Positions 45,695 to 55,291 are shown, counted from the stretch's first letter. The stretch is 64,000 nucleotides of DNA from Candidatus Babela massiliensis (GCF_000513475.1 NC_023003.1:868001-932000), one strand, 5' to 3'. Notes: generated by a model not told the origin, from the sequence alone. Program-made: numbers and translations.

Positions 45695-45755
45695 TCTGAA
45701 TTTGATAATCTGATTAATACTTAAAAACTTATTCTAACTAATAAAAAAGCTTAAG

Positions 45756-47315
45756 TTAAATATATTCTGTTATAAAATCAAGCTCTGTTGTATCTTTACT
45801 ATTTATAAAATTTAGACCAACAAGTACTATTTTTTTATTTTTATCTAAAAACCTATGATAATATTTTTTATCCTTTATTTGTTCAAGAGCTATTTGTGCT
45901 GATTTATTTAGCTTAAATTCAAAGATATAAATATACTCTTTGGTCTCAAGAGCTAAATCTATTCTTCCATTGTTTGTTAAAATCTCTGATTGAGATTCTA
46001 AAGAAAGTAAACTGAATAAGAATTGTAATAGTGCATGGTAATAACTTTCTTTTTCCGCTGCTATTATTGAATAAGGAATACTTGAAAAAAGTATTTCTAA
46101 TTTGCAGCAGAATTCAGGAATATTATTATTTTCTAAGGCTTTTATTAATTGAGAGCTTAACAGACTTAATTTATTTTGACTTACTTTTGATAAAGCTTTA
46201 ACCAAAAAGTTAGTAAATGAATATTCTACTTCATAATTAGGAAAGTTTAATTTAACTTTATGAGTTACTTGATTATAATCAGAAATAGTTAAATAACCGG
46301 TTTGAAATAACAGAGTTACAAGTTCTATATCTTCTATATCAAAGTTATCTAGATTATTTATGCTAAGTTCAACTTGATTTAAAGTTTCTAAAGAGTAATA
46401 TTGATTTGAAACTAAATGAATTAAAAAAGTAGGAGTTCCAGATTTAAACCAGTAATTTATAATTTCTTGATCATTTAGACTATAAAGAACTGAAAATGGA
46501 TTATAAACTTTTAAATCTAACTTAGAAAATCTATAACCATTATAATATTTTTTAAGATCTGATAATAAATCTTGATTTGATATATTTAACTTATTAGCAA
46601 AGTTTTCAATATAGGGTGTAAAATATTTAAGTAACTCATCTTGAGTATAACCAAGTAATTGAGCAGCTTCAGGTTTAAGGGTAATATCATTTAGGTTATT
46701 AAGACCTGAGAATATAGAAGTTCTTGCAAATCTAGTTACTCCAGTTAAAAGAACTGTTCTTAAATTAGCATCTTGACCTTTAATGATACCATAAAAACTT
46801 CTTAAGATCTCTCTTTGTCTTTCAGCTTCTTCTATATTATTAATATGATCAAGTATAGGTTTATCATATTCGTCTATTAATATTACTACTTTATTTATTT
46901 TAGATAAATTTGCAATTAGTTCTTTTAAAGAAGATTCTGGAGTATCATTATATTTTAAGTTAATATTGTAATTTGTAGCAATTATATTTAATTCATTATT
47001 AAGATTTTTTCTTAATTCTTGAGCAGTTAGATGAGGAATTTGAGACAAGTCTAAATGAATAACCGGATATTCGTGCCATTCGTAATTACTATTATATATC
47101 CATAGCCCTTTAAAAAGTTCTTTATTGCCTGAAAATAATTCTTTTAAAGTTGATACTAAAAGAGATTTACCAAAGCGTCGAGGACGAGATAAAAAATAAA
47201 ACCTACTACCCTCTATAAAGATATTGTAAATATATTGAGTCTTATCAATATATAAATAATTATCTTTAATCATAATTTCAAAAGAACTAACGTCTATAGG
47301 TAATTTCTTTAACAT
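45756..47315 (-). CDS. AAA-ATPase-like / PD-(D/E)XK nuclease-like protein, copy 4 (type B segment)
   Basis: A 519-aa family member. P-loop RPRRFGKS, Walker B LIDEYD, and nuclease motifs GRIDLALET and FEFK are intact. Residues about 90-134 (DLSQIPHLTAQEL) match copy 2, while the C-terminal half is nearly identical to copy 3. It lies on the minus strand downstream of the permease gene. The RBS context TTTTGAGA precedes the ATG. Function as for the other copies: predicted ATP-dependent nuclease of unknown role. Confidence 0.85.
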   Translation of the reverse strand: MLKKLPIDVSSFEIMIKDNYLYIDKTQYIYNIFIEGSRFYFLSRPRRFGKSLLVSTLKELFSGNKELFKGLWIYNSNYEWHEYPVIHLDLSQIPHLTAQELRKNLNNELNIIATNYNINLKYNDTPESSLKELIANLSKINKVVILIDEYDKPILDHINNIEEAERQREILRSFYGIIKGQDANLRTVLLTGVTRFARTSIFSGLNNLNDITLKPEAAQLLGYTQDELLKYFTPYIENFANKLNISNQDLLSDLKKYYNGYRFSKLDLKVYNPFSVLYSLNDQEIINYWFKSGTPTFLIHLVSNQYYSLETLNQVELSINNLDNFDIEDIELVTLLFQTGYLTISDYNQVTHKVKLNFPNYEVEYSFTNFLVKALSKVSQNKLSLLSSQLIKALENNNIPEFCCKLEILFSSIPYSIIAAEKESYYHALLQFLFSLLSLESQSEILTNNGRIDLALETKEYIYIFEFKLNKSAQIALEQIKDKKYYHRFLDKNKKIVLVGLNFINSKDTTELDFITEYI

Positions 47316-47430
47316 AGATTTCTCAAAAACATAAAATAAAAATTTAATAATGTTATTTATACTATCATTATTTTACAAGATTAAAAACAAAACTACTAAT
47401 TAACTTTATTATATTACTTTATGTGGTTTT

Positions 47431-48210
47431 TCATTCTAAACTTAAAAGACCCCGAGCTTTACTGCTTTTAAACATAAAATTAAAGATGATAATAGATAAT
47501 GTTAAATATATAATATTTAACATTAAGCTTTTAATAATTAGATTAAAATTTGATTGACCATTGCTTATAATATATCTTATATTTTCAAAAACATAGGTAG
47601 TTGGTAGAAATATTGATATATACTTTACCCATTCAGGCATCATGTAAGCAGGATAATATATAGCGCTAAATGGAGCAAAAATATAACCTAAAGAATATAT
47701 TAAGTCTTGTACTCTTTTACCTGCTCTTATTAATATTGAGCAAATTAAAAATCCGATAAATAATCCAGATATCCAAAGTAAAATAGTAGATGGAATAACT
47801 ATCCAACCTAATTTCATTATATTAATTGAATAAGTTATTTTTATTAAAATGGAGCCAATTAAAATTACTAAAATAGTTTCGATTAAATTTAATATCGATA
47901 TTGCACAGATCCACTCTGATAAATTTAATGGGGAAGAAAATAGATTAACTAAGTTTTTGTCATTTAGTTCTTGAGAAAGATTTTTAGCAGTTTCTATATT
48001 AACACGAAAGACTATTTGCCAAAATGCAAGTCCTGTTAATATAATTAGGCCTAGCTCAGGGTTATTAGTCTGTGTTTGTATCCATTTACTTGTAGTTCCC
48101 CAAATTACTATATTTAAAATATTCCAATAAGATATTTTAAATATCCTATTTAGGATAGGTTCAGCGTATAAATAACGCAATATTATTGCATAGATTCTAT
48201 TAAAATTCAT
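47431..48210 (-). CDS. ABC-2-type transporter permease
   Basis: A 259-aa membrane protein with about six hydrophobic segments, including LGLIILTGLAFWQIVFR and GLFIGFLICSILIRAG. The loop PFSAIYYPAYMMPEWVKYISIFLPTTYVFENIR is the typical ABC-2 signature. It is paired with the ATPase gene ending one base upstream, so they form an export complex. The substrate is unknown; related systems export drugs, polysaccharides or lipids. Confidence 0.85.
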   Translation of the reverse strand: MNFNRIYAIILRYLYAEPILNRIFKISYWNILNIVIWGTTSKWIQTQTNNPELGLIILTGLAFWQIVFRVNIETAKNLSQELNDKNLVNLFSSPLNLSEWICAISILNLIETILVILIGSILIKITYSINIMKLGWIVIPSTILLWISGLFIGFLICSILIRAGKRVQDLIYSLGYIFAPFSAIYYPAYMMPEWVKYISIFLPTTYVFENIRYIISNGQSNFNLIIKSLMLNIIYLTLSIIIFNFMFKSSKARGLLSLE

Positions 48211-48211
48211 A

Positions 48212-49162
48212 TTATAAAGATAAAAAATAATCGTTTAAAGAGGGTTTATTTATATTTAAATCACAGTAAGTTATATTAAATCTTTCTAAGTCGTTTATAA
48301 CTTGATTTAGTTTCGATTTTTTTACTTTCAACATTATTTGTTGATTCTTTATTTGATAATCAAAATTATTTTTTAAAGCTATCTCTTCTATTTTTTTTGT
48401 ATTTTCTATATTATCTTTTATTAGGCTTACATTTAAATCTTGAGCATTGATTAAATTTTCCGGAGATTCATTTGCTATTATTTTACCTTTTTTAAGAACT
48501 AATACTCTTTGGCACATCTGAGATATTTCTTCCATATTATGTGATGTTAATATTATAGATATATTCTCTTGACTTTGTTTTTGCAATATAAAGTTTCTAA
48601 CAAGTTGTGCCGAATCCGGGTCTAAAGCCGCAGTAGGTTCATCAAGTAGAACTATTTTAGGATCGGTTATAAAGGCTTTAATTATCATAAGTTTCAATAT
48701 CTGTCCCGATGAAAGTATTCCTATTTTCTTTTCTTTATAATTAAACAAATTAAATATCTTTAAGTATTCATCTAATTTTTGAGTTTTCATTTCAGTATTT
48801 GCATCATATAATTTTAAGTATATATTCATGCTTTCTTCAATAGTTAACTTATGAGGTAAGTTAATATAATTACTTGCAAATGATATATATTTTAATATTT
48901 TTGATCTTGATTTGGTGAATTCTTTTGAAAAATACTTAATATTTCCTGAGGTAGGTGTTAATATACTTAAAAGCATTTGTATTACTGTTGTTTTACCTGC
49001 TCCATTAGGACCAATCAAGCCTATTATTTCGCCTTCCTTTAGATCAAAAGAGATATTATCAACAATTGTTTTATACTGGTTATTTTTATAAAACTGCCAA
49101 AAATATTTTTTTTGAGAGAATTTTTTTGTAAGATTTTGAACAGATAATACTGTAGATATCAT
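48212..49162 (-). CDS. ABC transporter ATP-binding protein
   Basis: A 316-aa nucleotide-binding subunit. Walker A is GPNGAGKTT (51-59), the signature LSSGQ is near 155, Walker B is VLLDEPTAALD, and the H-loop is LTSHNMEE. All are intact. The C-terminal extension (about 230-316) is of the type seen in ABC-2/DrrA exporters. It is transcribed immediately before the permease gene, 1 bp apart. Confidence 0.93.
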   Translation of the reverse strand: MISTVLSVQNLTKKFSQKKYFWQFYKNNQYKTIVDNISFDLKEGEIIGLIGPNGAGKTTVIQMLLSILTPTSGNIKYFSKEFTKSRSKILKYISFASNYINLPHKLTIEESMNIYLKLYDANTEMKTQKLDEYLKIFNLFNYKEKKIGILSSGQILKLMIIKAFITDPKIVLLDEPTAALDPDSAQLVRNFILQKQSQENISIILTSHNMEEISQMCQRVLVLKKGKIIANESPENLINAQDLNVSLIKDNIENTKKIEEIALKNNFDYQIKNQQIMLKVKKSKLNQVINDLERFNITYCDLNINKPSLNDYFLSL

Positions 49163-49246
49163 AATTTTAATGTACTTTAATATAAAACGTTACTATATCT
49201 ATTTTATATTATATTTAAAGCTTTGGGTAGTTTTGTTATCTAAATT

Positions 49247-49276
49247 AAAAAGAAGTGTGATATCACACTTCTTTTT
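49247..49276. terminator. Perfect palindromic terminator
   Basis: A 30-bp palindrome (aaaaagaagtgtgat and its complement) with A- and T-runs at both ends, 11 bp beyond the stop of the 118-aa gene. It can act on either strand. Confidence 0.85.
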
Positions 49277-49287
49277 AATTTATTATA

Positions 49288-49644
49288 CTACTTTACGTTT
49301 TTATCCCATAAACTTTTTAAGTATTCATACCCTTGAGAGATTCTATCCCATACATGAGCAGAACGTGCACCATAAAATGCAAGAGCTACTGCAGCAGCCA
49401 TGACCACCCAATTTAATGCTGGAAAGAATCCTAAAGTATAAACAAATAATAGTGATCCTGCCCCTAATAACCCTAAACCTTTTACTTCTTCATTACTTAT
49501 TGTAGCTAATTGATGAGAAGCTTGACTGCTTTGTGGATTAGTTTCTCTATTTGCTCTCATATTAGCTCTTATTTCTTCGTCATGAGCCAAACCATTTTCA
49601 GTTGTTCTTTGATGCACGCCATTTTCTCTTGGATTTTTTACCAT
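49288..49644 (-). CDS. Small protein with a bilobed hydrophobic hairpin (Inc-like layout)
   Basis: A 118-aa protein. The hydrophilic first 50 residues (Arg/Asn/Glu/Gln-rich, no cleavable signal) precede two closely spaced hydrophobic stretches, GLGLLGAGSLLFVYTLGFF and WVVMAAAVALAFYGA, separated by PALN. A short charged tail follows. This bilobed hairpin is characteristic of inclusion-membrane proteins of Chlamydiae and related parasites, though such a layout can also be a simple membrane protein. A strong RBS (aaggagagga) precedes the ATG, and it has its own terminator. No homologue is recognised. Confidence 0.6.
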   Translation of the reverse strand: MVKNPRENGVHQRTTENGLAHDEEIRANMRANRETNPQSSQASHQLATISNEEVKGLGLLGAGSLLFVYTLGFFPALNWVVMAAAVALAFYGARSAHVWDRISQGYEYLKSLWDKNVK

Positions 49645-49821
49645 TATCCTCTCCTTTTTTAACTCATATTTTTCTTTAATTTTATTATTTTCTTACTTTA
49701 TTACATTATATTAAAAAAATTGATTTTATTGCAAGAATAAAATATTTTTAAAAATAATTTTAAAAATTCTACTATTGGTGTAAGGAAAATGTTAATAATT
49801 ATTTATCAGTTTAAAAAAAAG

Positions 49822-52020
49822 TTAATCGATTTGTAAATCGTCTGTTAACAATTCTTTCAATAAAGTTACTCTTTTTATAGTCTTATTATTTTTCAAAGCA
49901 ATAGCAAGAGCTTTAGTTTGTCCTATAAATATACATAATTTTTTTGCTCGTGTTAGAGCTGTATAGATTAGATTTTTTTGAAGAAGCATAAAGTGTTGCG
50001 TAAATATAGGCACAATTACACAGGAGTACTCAGACCCTTGGCTTTTGTGAATAGATATTGAATAAGCAAGTACAAGCTCATCTAGTTCTTCAAATTCATA
50101 TAAAACTATATTATCTGAAAAATTAACTTTTATTTGCCTTTCTTCAAGATCTATAGCTTCTATTTTGCCAATGTCACCATTATAAACTTTTTTATCGTAA
50201 TTATTTCTAATTTGCATAACTTTATCATTAACTTTAAATTTATGAGCCCCAGGGGTAGTTATAGTATTATTAGGATTTAACATTTCTTGCAATATACTGT
50301 TTAATGAGTAGGTGCCTATAGTTCCTCTATTCATTGGCGTCAAGACTATAGAATCATCAATGGCTATATTATATTTTTTTAAAGTTATGAATAGGATTTT
50401 TTTAAGGTGACTAGTGATATTCTCAGGATCTTCTTCTTTTATAAAAATAAAGTCATTCTTTGAGTTTTCTATATTACTTACTGGATATTGACCATTATTT
50501 ATTTTATGAGCATTAATAACTATTAAGCTATCTTGTGCTTGTCTAAATATTTGAGTTAATCTAGTTACTGCTATTTTTTGACTTGAAATTAGATCATTAA
50601 GAACGTTTCCTGGTCCTACTGAAGGTAACTGATCGACATCTCCAATAAATACGATATGAGCGTTATATGGTATAGCCTTTAATATAGCATTTGCCAAAAA
50701 TATATCTATCATAGATGCTTCATCAATAATTAAAAAGTCTAAGTTTAAAGTATTATTTTCATTATGTTTGAAATTCATTATACTTACATCAAAATCAAGC
50801 AACCTATGAATAGTGGTTGCATACCGCCCTGTGCCTTCTATCATGCGTTTAGTAGCTCTACCGGTAGGTGCTGCTAATTTATAATTAACGTTTTCTGATT
50901 CTAATAATTCAAGTAATTTTTTAATTAGGGTGGTTTTTCCGGTTCCTGGACCTCCGGTTATGACGGTTACTTTGTTTTTAAAGGAACCCATTATACCTAA
51001 TTGTTGTTGTTCATTTAATTCTATATTATTTTTTGAACTTTCATTACTTGTTCTCAATTTTTGGTATATTTTGTCTATATCAAAATTTAATTTAGATTTA
51101 TAATTAATTATATTCTTAATCTTATCAGATACGTTTTTTTCAGTAAAAAAATATTGAGATAAAGTAATTAAATTTTGATTATTGTAATTAATAACTTTTA
51201 TCTTGTCTTTTTCGTATAAATAATAAAATGCTTGTTTAAGAATTTGTTTAATATTTTCTTGATTATTATCTATATGCTCAAGATTTAATAAAGTAATAGT
51301 TTTCTCTTTGAGTTCTTCTATTTCTATATAAAGATGACCCTGTTGAGTTGCTGTAGTTATAGTATAATTTATTCCTGCCGCGATTCTTTCTTTTCTTAGT
51401 AAATCGAATCCTAATTTTTGAGCAATTTCATCAGCTGTTTTAAAACCTATGCCCCAAATTTCATCGGCTAATCTATAAGGATTGTCACTTAATATGGCAA
51501 TTGCTTCTTGTTTATACTTTTTATATATTTTGACGGCAATATTACAAGAAATATTTTTTTCTTGCAAAAAAACTATAATGTTAGCAATTTCTTTTTGTTC
51601 TTGCCAGGCTGATACGATTTTTTCTATTTTTTTAGGGCCGATTCCATTAACTTCTTGCAATCTAGTTGGATTTTTGTCGATTACTTCTAAAATGTTTTGT
51701 CCAAAGTAATTTACTAATTTATCAGCATAAGCGGGCCCTATACCCTTTATAATCCCTGATCCTAAATATTTTTTTATGCCTGATAAACTATTTGGCATAG
51801 TACTTATACATTCTTGTGCTTTGAATTGCTTGCCGAATTTAGGATGTACTATAAAGGAGCCAGTGATTTTTACTTCTTGACCTATTTTTATGTTAGGGGT
51901 ATAACCACTGACTGTAATTTGAGTTTGTTTATTTTGAATTACAAAAATAGTAAATCCACTTTCATTATCCTGAAATAAAAAGCGTTCTACCGTTCCTGTT
52001 ATTTGATCTAAATTTTGCAT
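49822..52020 (-). CDS. recD2: RecD-like 5'-3' DNA helicase (RecD2)
   Basis: A 732-aa SF1B helicase of the RecBC-independent type. An N-terminal OB-like part (GTVERFLFQDNESGFTIFVI) is followed by helix-hairpin-helix motifs (GIGPAYADKLV, VNGIGPKKIEKI). Walker A is ITGGPGTGKTTLI near residue 355. Walker B is LIIDEASMID, then GDVDQLPSVGPGNVL. C-terminal motifs VMQIRNNYDK, SIHKSQGSEY and YTALTRAK complete the helicase. Length and order are typical. The role is probably DNA repair or replication restart. Confidence 0.93.
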   Translation of the reverse strand: MQNLDQITGTVERFLFQDNESGFTIFVIQNKQTQITVSGYTPNIKIGQEVKITGSFIVHPKFGKQFKAQECISTMPNSLSGIKKYLGSGIIKGIGPAYADKLVNYFGQNILEVIDKNPTRLQEVNGIGPKKIEKIVSAWQEQKEIANIIVFLQEKNISCNIAVKIYKKYKQEAIAILSDNPYRLADEIWGIGFKTADEIAQKLGFDLLRKERIAAGINYTITTATQQGHLYIEIEELKEKTITLLNLEHIDNNQENIKQILKQAFYYLYEKDKIKVINYNNQNLITLSQYFFTEKNVSDKIKNIINYKSKLNFDIDKIYQKLRTSNESSKNNIELNEQQQLGIMGSFKNKVTVITGGPGTGKTTLIKKLLELLESENVNYKLAAPTGRATKRMIEGTGRYATTIHRLLDFDVSIMNFKHNENNTLNLDFLIIDEASMIDIFLANAILKAIPYNAHIVFIGDVDQLPSVGPGNVLNDLISSQKIAVTRLTQIFRQAQDSLIVINAHKINNGQYPVSNIENSKNDFIFIKEEDPENITSHLKKILFITLKKYNIAIDDSIVLTPMNRGTIGTYSLNSILQEMLNPNNTITTPGAHKFKVNDKVMQIRNNYDKKVYNGDIGKIEAIDLEERQIKVNFSDNIVLYEFEELDELVLAYSISIHKSQGSEYSCVIVPIFTQHFMLLQKNLIYTALTRAKKLCIFIGQTKALAIALKNNKTIKRVTLLKELLTDDLQID

Positions 52021-52033
52021 TATGAGAATTTAA

Positions 52034-52690
52034 CTATTTTTTCCTTTGAGACTTAAGCCATTTTTCATACATTGATGTTGCTTTTGGACAGCTATAAACT
52101 ATATCTTTTTGTAAATTAACTAGATCAGTGCAAAAAGTATCTAAACTTTTTAATGAAGTTATGCGTTTTTTAAATGAGACTTCTTCATTTTTAGGGTCCC
52201 ATTTTAACATTTCACTATCTGGTCTATTTCTTTTTTGGCAAGATTCTTGAATAAGTGCTACCATTAAAGCATAAGATCCTCTTGCATCTATTAAAAAAGG
52301 TTTTAAAATAGACATCATTTCATCTTTTAACTTCTCTTTTAATATATTTAGCTCTTCTACTTTTTGTTTATATTCCTGAGTATTAATATTTTTCTCAAGT
52401 TTTAATTTTTCCTCTATTTCTACTAGTTCTTTAAGAGTATAAAGATTTGATTGAAATTCATGTTGTGGATTTCGATCTTTAGTCTTTTTATCTATTTTAC
52501 CATATTGAAATATATTTGTCTTCTTGCATAATACGGACATTTTATAAATGGCTGTCTCATCCATCATGCCTTTTACTCCGTCGACTTTATGAAGTAATTG
52601 ATTTTCAAGTTTCATTAATTTATCTGCTAACAATATTTTATTATTAAAGATAACTACTGCTAATAATAAACATTTTATTGTTTTTTTCAT
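52034..52690 (-). CDS. Exported protein of unknown function
   Basis: A 218-aa protein with a signal peptide (about 1-22, ending LLA). The mature part is charged and helical, with a central coiled-coil-like stretch (ELVEIEEKLKLEKNI...KVEELNILKEKLKDEM, about 85-125) and two or three Cys. No family is recognised. It lies 13 bp upstream of recD2 and 72 bp downstream of the outer-membrane protein gene on the same strand, so it may be transcribed with either. Confidence 0.55.
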   Translation of the reverse strand: MKKTIKCLLLAVVIFNNKILLADKLMKLENQLLHKVDGVKGMMDETAIYKMSVLCKKTNIFQYGKIDKKTKDRNPQHEFQSNLYTLKELVEIEEKLKLEKNINTQEYKQKVEELNILKEKLKDEMMSILKPFLIDARGSYALMVALIQESCQKRNRPDSEMLKWDPKNEEVSFKKRITSLKSLDTFCTDLVNLQKDIVYSCPKATSMYEKWLKSQRKK

Positions 52691-52762
52691 TTTATCCTTT
52701 ACAAGTTTTAATTAACTTTTACTTTGTTTAATAATTACTTGGTATTTTAGTAAAATATTTTA

Positions 52763-54457
52763 CTAAAAATCTAGCGTTAGTCTAAACGCTACTGTTAAAG
52801 ATGACCCAACATTATTACTCCAAATATCTTTGTCACCGGTAAACTCTAGATCCCAAAAGACTTTATCGCATAATGTTATACTTCTATATCCAAAATTTAA
52901 GAAAACTTTTAACTGCTGAGCTGAAAAATCTATATTTTTTTCAATAAAAAATCGATCTTTTAATTTTGATACACAACCAAATTTTGCTTTTGCTTGATAC
53001 CAGTAGTCAAGTCCTATTAATCCATGCCATTTTGCATAATCACATTCAAGAGATTCAGCAACTCTTAGATCAAATCTTGGATGTACATTGATTTTAATGG
53101 GTGTGGGATAAAAAGTATGAATAATTTGGTCATTTAAGAATCTCAAGTTCTCTTCTGCCGTTGCTTCATCTCTATAATCTCTATTAAAATCTTCATTGCA
53201 TTTTCTGGTTAAGAAATATTTTACTTCATATTTACTTGCAAAACCCTGAAATGCTCCATAGGTATGAAGTAACCAATGATTGTTGAATTTCAATGCTATA
53301 TCAAGGTGAGGCCCTATTCCAAAATGGCCTCCATTACCTAAAGGAGTGTTTATTAAAATAGTTGATAATCTATCCAATATTCCTACTAAAAATTCTGTTG
53401 TTATTTCTGATATTATATTTCCAGCTTCTCGAATTCCTTCTGTAGTACTTGGGCATAAATATAAATCAAATAATTTTTTAATATTAAACTCAGGAATCTT
53501 ATTTGAATGTCTATGTTTTGTTCCTAGAACTCCTTTGATGAAATTGCCAGCTGTGGGAAACGTAGCAGCTAAACCAAACCATACGCCTAAAATATCATTA
53601 TCATATACTTTTAATAAAGCATCGAATCTCATATCTCCAATTCCGGCTTTATCGCTTATTAGATGACGTTTTCCAAAGGTTTTGACATCATCAAGAGCAT
53701 AAATATTTTCTGGATATGCTTCTTCGTTTGTAAAATAAGGAGCATTTTCTATAGCTTCAATTTCTGCAGGACTTAAATAATAATGCTCTAATAGATAATA
53801 AATAGGAGCTCTTAAAGTTAAACTTAATCTATCAAAAGAAGTACAACCAGAAAACATGACTCCAGCTCTATGCTGTTGTAATTTTATGTTATTAAATAAG
53901 CCTAATATACCAGGTACATCTATAGAAGTTGAGCAACCGGTTACTTCTAGAGTGTTCATAACTTCATTAATAACATTTTGATTAGTTAAATTAATATAAC
54001 TATTTACAAATTCACAATTACGTATAAAAGGTACGCGAGGGGTCCAATTATAAAAAGGATGAGCAACGACGTGCCACATGCAGTGATCTAAACAGTAGTC
54101 TCTTAATGAAGGTTCATCAAGCAAGCTTCTTCTTTTGATAGGGCCATTAGTATATAAATATAAATTTTGTCTTAAGATATTAGGTAAATTAACTAAACAG
54201 CCACTAGGAGGGCATACATCTGTTTCTGCTTGACAAGTTTCGCTACCTTCAGGGGTAATAAGTGGTAAAATATCAATGGCTGACAAACAGTTTAATCCGG
54301 CTTCTGGAGCAAGAGGTTCAGGAGGGGTAATTTCTTGAGCACAAGGATCAAAAAATTTATCAAAATCTGTTGAACCACTCTCATTACATAACGTAATCGA
54401 ATTTAACATGATTAAACTGCCAATTGATAAGATGAAAAATTTTAATTTTATTTTCAT
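52763..54457 (-). CDS. Cys-rich probable outer-membrane beta-barrel protein
   Basis: A 564-aa protein with a signal peptide (about 1-25). The first third is Cys-rich (FFDPCAQEI, NCLSA, TCQAE, VCPPSGCL, YCLDHCMW), then alternating hydrophobic/aromatic strands such as FGIGPHLDIALKFNNHWLLHTYGAF. It ends in LTVAFRLTLDF, a terminal Phe typical of BAM-inserted barrels. It is likely a porin-like or surface protein with a disulphide-bonded extracellular or periplasmic part. No specific family is recognised. Its existence implies a Gram-negative outer membrane. Confidence 0.7.
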   Translation of the reverse strand: MKIKLKFFILSIGSLIMLNSITLCNESGSTDFDKFFDPCAQEITPPEPLAPEAGLNCLSAIDILPLITPEGSETCQAETDVCPPSGCLVNLPNILRQNLYLYTNGPIKRRSLLDEPSLRDYCLDHCMWHVVAHPFYNWTPRVPFIRNCEFVNSYINLTNQNVINEVMNTLEVTGCSTSIDVPGILGLFNNIKLQQHRAGVMFSGCTSFDRLSLTLRAPIYYLLEHYYLSPAEIEAIENAPYFTNEEAYPENIYALDDVKTFGKRHLISDKAGIGDMRFDALLKVYDNDILGVWFGLAATFPTAGNFIKGVLGTKHRHSNKIPEFNIKKLFDLYLCPSTTEGIREAGNIISEITTEFLVGILDRLSTILINTPLGNGGHFGIGPHLDIALKFNNHWLLHTYGAFQGFASKYEVKYFLTRKCNEDFNRDYRDEATAEENLRFLNDQIIHTFYPTPIKINVHPRFDLRVAESLECDYAKWHGLIGLDYWYQAKAKFGCVSKLKDRFFIEKNIDFSAQQLKVFLNFGYRSITLCDKVFWDLEFTGDKDIWSNNVGSSLTVAFRLTLDF

Positions 54458-54621
54458 AACATTTATATTTCTTTTAATTATTAATGATTTTAATTTACTA
54501 AAACAATAACTATTTTCTATTAGCTCGAATAGGTTAAGTCTATCAAGCTTTTACAATATTTACAAAATTTGTCAAGCGCATGTTCTTATTGTCATAAATG
54601 CATTATAGCTTGATTTAATTA

Positions 54622-54651
54622 TTGACTTGCTGAAAATTTAACTACTATTCT
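54622..54651 (+). promoter_or_regulatory. Probable dps promoter
   Basis: TTGACT (54622-54627), 18-bp spacer, TATTCT (54646-54651), about 70 bp before the start codon. Confidence 0.4.
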
Positions 54652-54652
54652 A

Positions 54653-54670
54653 ATAAGTAATAATACTTAT
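54653..54670. promoter_or_regulatory. Candidate operator palindrome at the dps promoter
   Basis: Inverted repeat ATAAGTA / TACTTAT with a 4-nt centre, placed just downstream of the presumed -10 box. Its position and 7-4-7 shape would suit an oxidative-stress or metal regulator (Fur/PerR class), by inference. Confidence 0.35.
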
Positions 54671-54721
54671 AATCCTCATGTTTTATAAAATTATAAAATT
54701 GATAGGAGCAAGGGAAAGATA

Positions 54722-55231
54722 ATGGATGAAATGAGATTAAATAAAGATAATATTAATTTAGATATTGATATTTCTCAAGAAAATAGAAAGGCAGTTGCTA
54801 AACTGTTGACACAATTACTTGCAGACGAATATACCTTGGGATTAAAGACTAAGAAGTATCATTGGAATCTTTGGGGACTACATTTCTATACTCTACATAG
54901 ATTCTTTGACAAACATTATGATAAAATTCAAGAGTATGTAGATCTAATAGCAGAAAGAATTAGAGCTTTAGGATTTAGCTCTATTGGAACTTTAAGAGAA
55001 TTCTTAGACAATACTTCAATTGAAGAGAATCCTGGTATAATTCCAAATGATATAGAAATGATTAAACATTTATGGCAAGACCATGAAGCAATAATAAAAC
55101 GCATTAGATTTTTGATAAGCCAATCTTCTAAACTTCGTGATGAAGGTACTGCTAATATGCTTGCTGATCTGATAGTGAAACATGAAAGCATGGCTTGGAT
55201 GTTAAGATCGTTTTTAGAGCAAAAGTCTTAA
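54722..55231 (+). CDS. dps: Dps-family ferritin-like DNA-protection protein
   Basis: A 169-aa helical protein that stores iron at a dinuclear ferroxidase centre and detoxifies peroxide. Ligands fit the family: H47 in KKYHWNLWG, H59 and D63 in LHRFFD, D74 and E78 in DLIAERIRALG. A palindrome at the promoter suggests stress regulation. It starts at ATG 54722 with the RBS aggag/aaggga upstream; a second Met at residue 4 is possible. It is followed by its own terminator. Confidence 0.9.
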   Translation: MDEMRLNKDNINLDIDISQENRKAVAKLLTQLLADEYTLGLKTKKYHWNLWGLHFYTLHRFFDKHYDKIQEYVDLIAERIRALGFSSIGTLREFLDNTSIEENPGIIPNDIEMIKHLWQDHEAIIKRIRFLISQSSKLRDEGTANMLADLIVKHESMAWMLRSFLEQKS

Positions 55232-55291
55232 AAGTAATAAGCATTTAATGTTGTAAAGATTTTTTTTAAAATTTTAATTAATAAAATGGTG

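Noticed and set aside
47316-47430. Search for a third copy of the 78-bp repeat beside AAA/nuclease copy 4
   Set aside because: No matching sequence was found on either side of copy 4, so the repeat is specific to the copy 3 locus.
49170-49403. Plus-strand frame between the ABC and 118-aa genes
   Set aside because: It crosses the palindromic terminator and overlaps the well-supported 118-aa gene; no RBS.
53346-53666. Plus-strand reading frame of 106 codons
   Set aside because: It is antisense to the Cys-rich outer-membrane protein gene, which has a signal peptide and terminal Phe; the antisense frame has no recognisable features.
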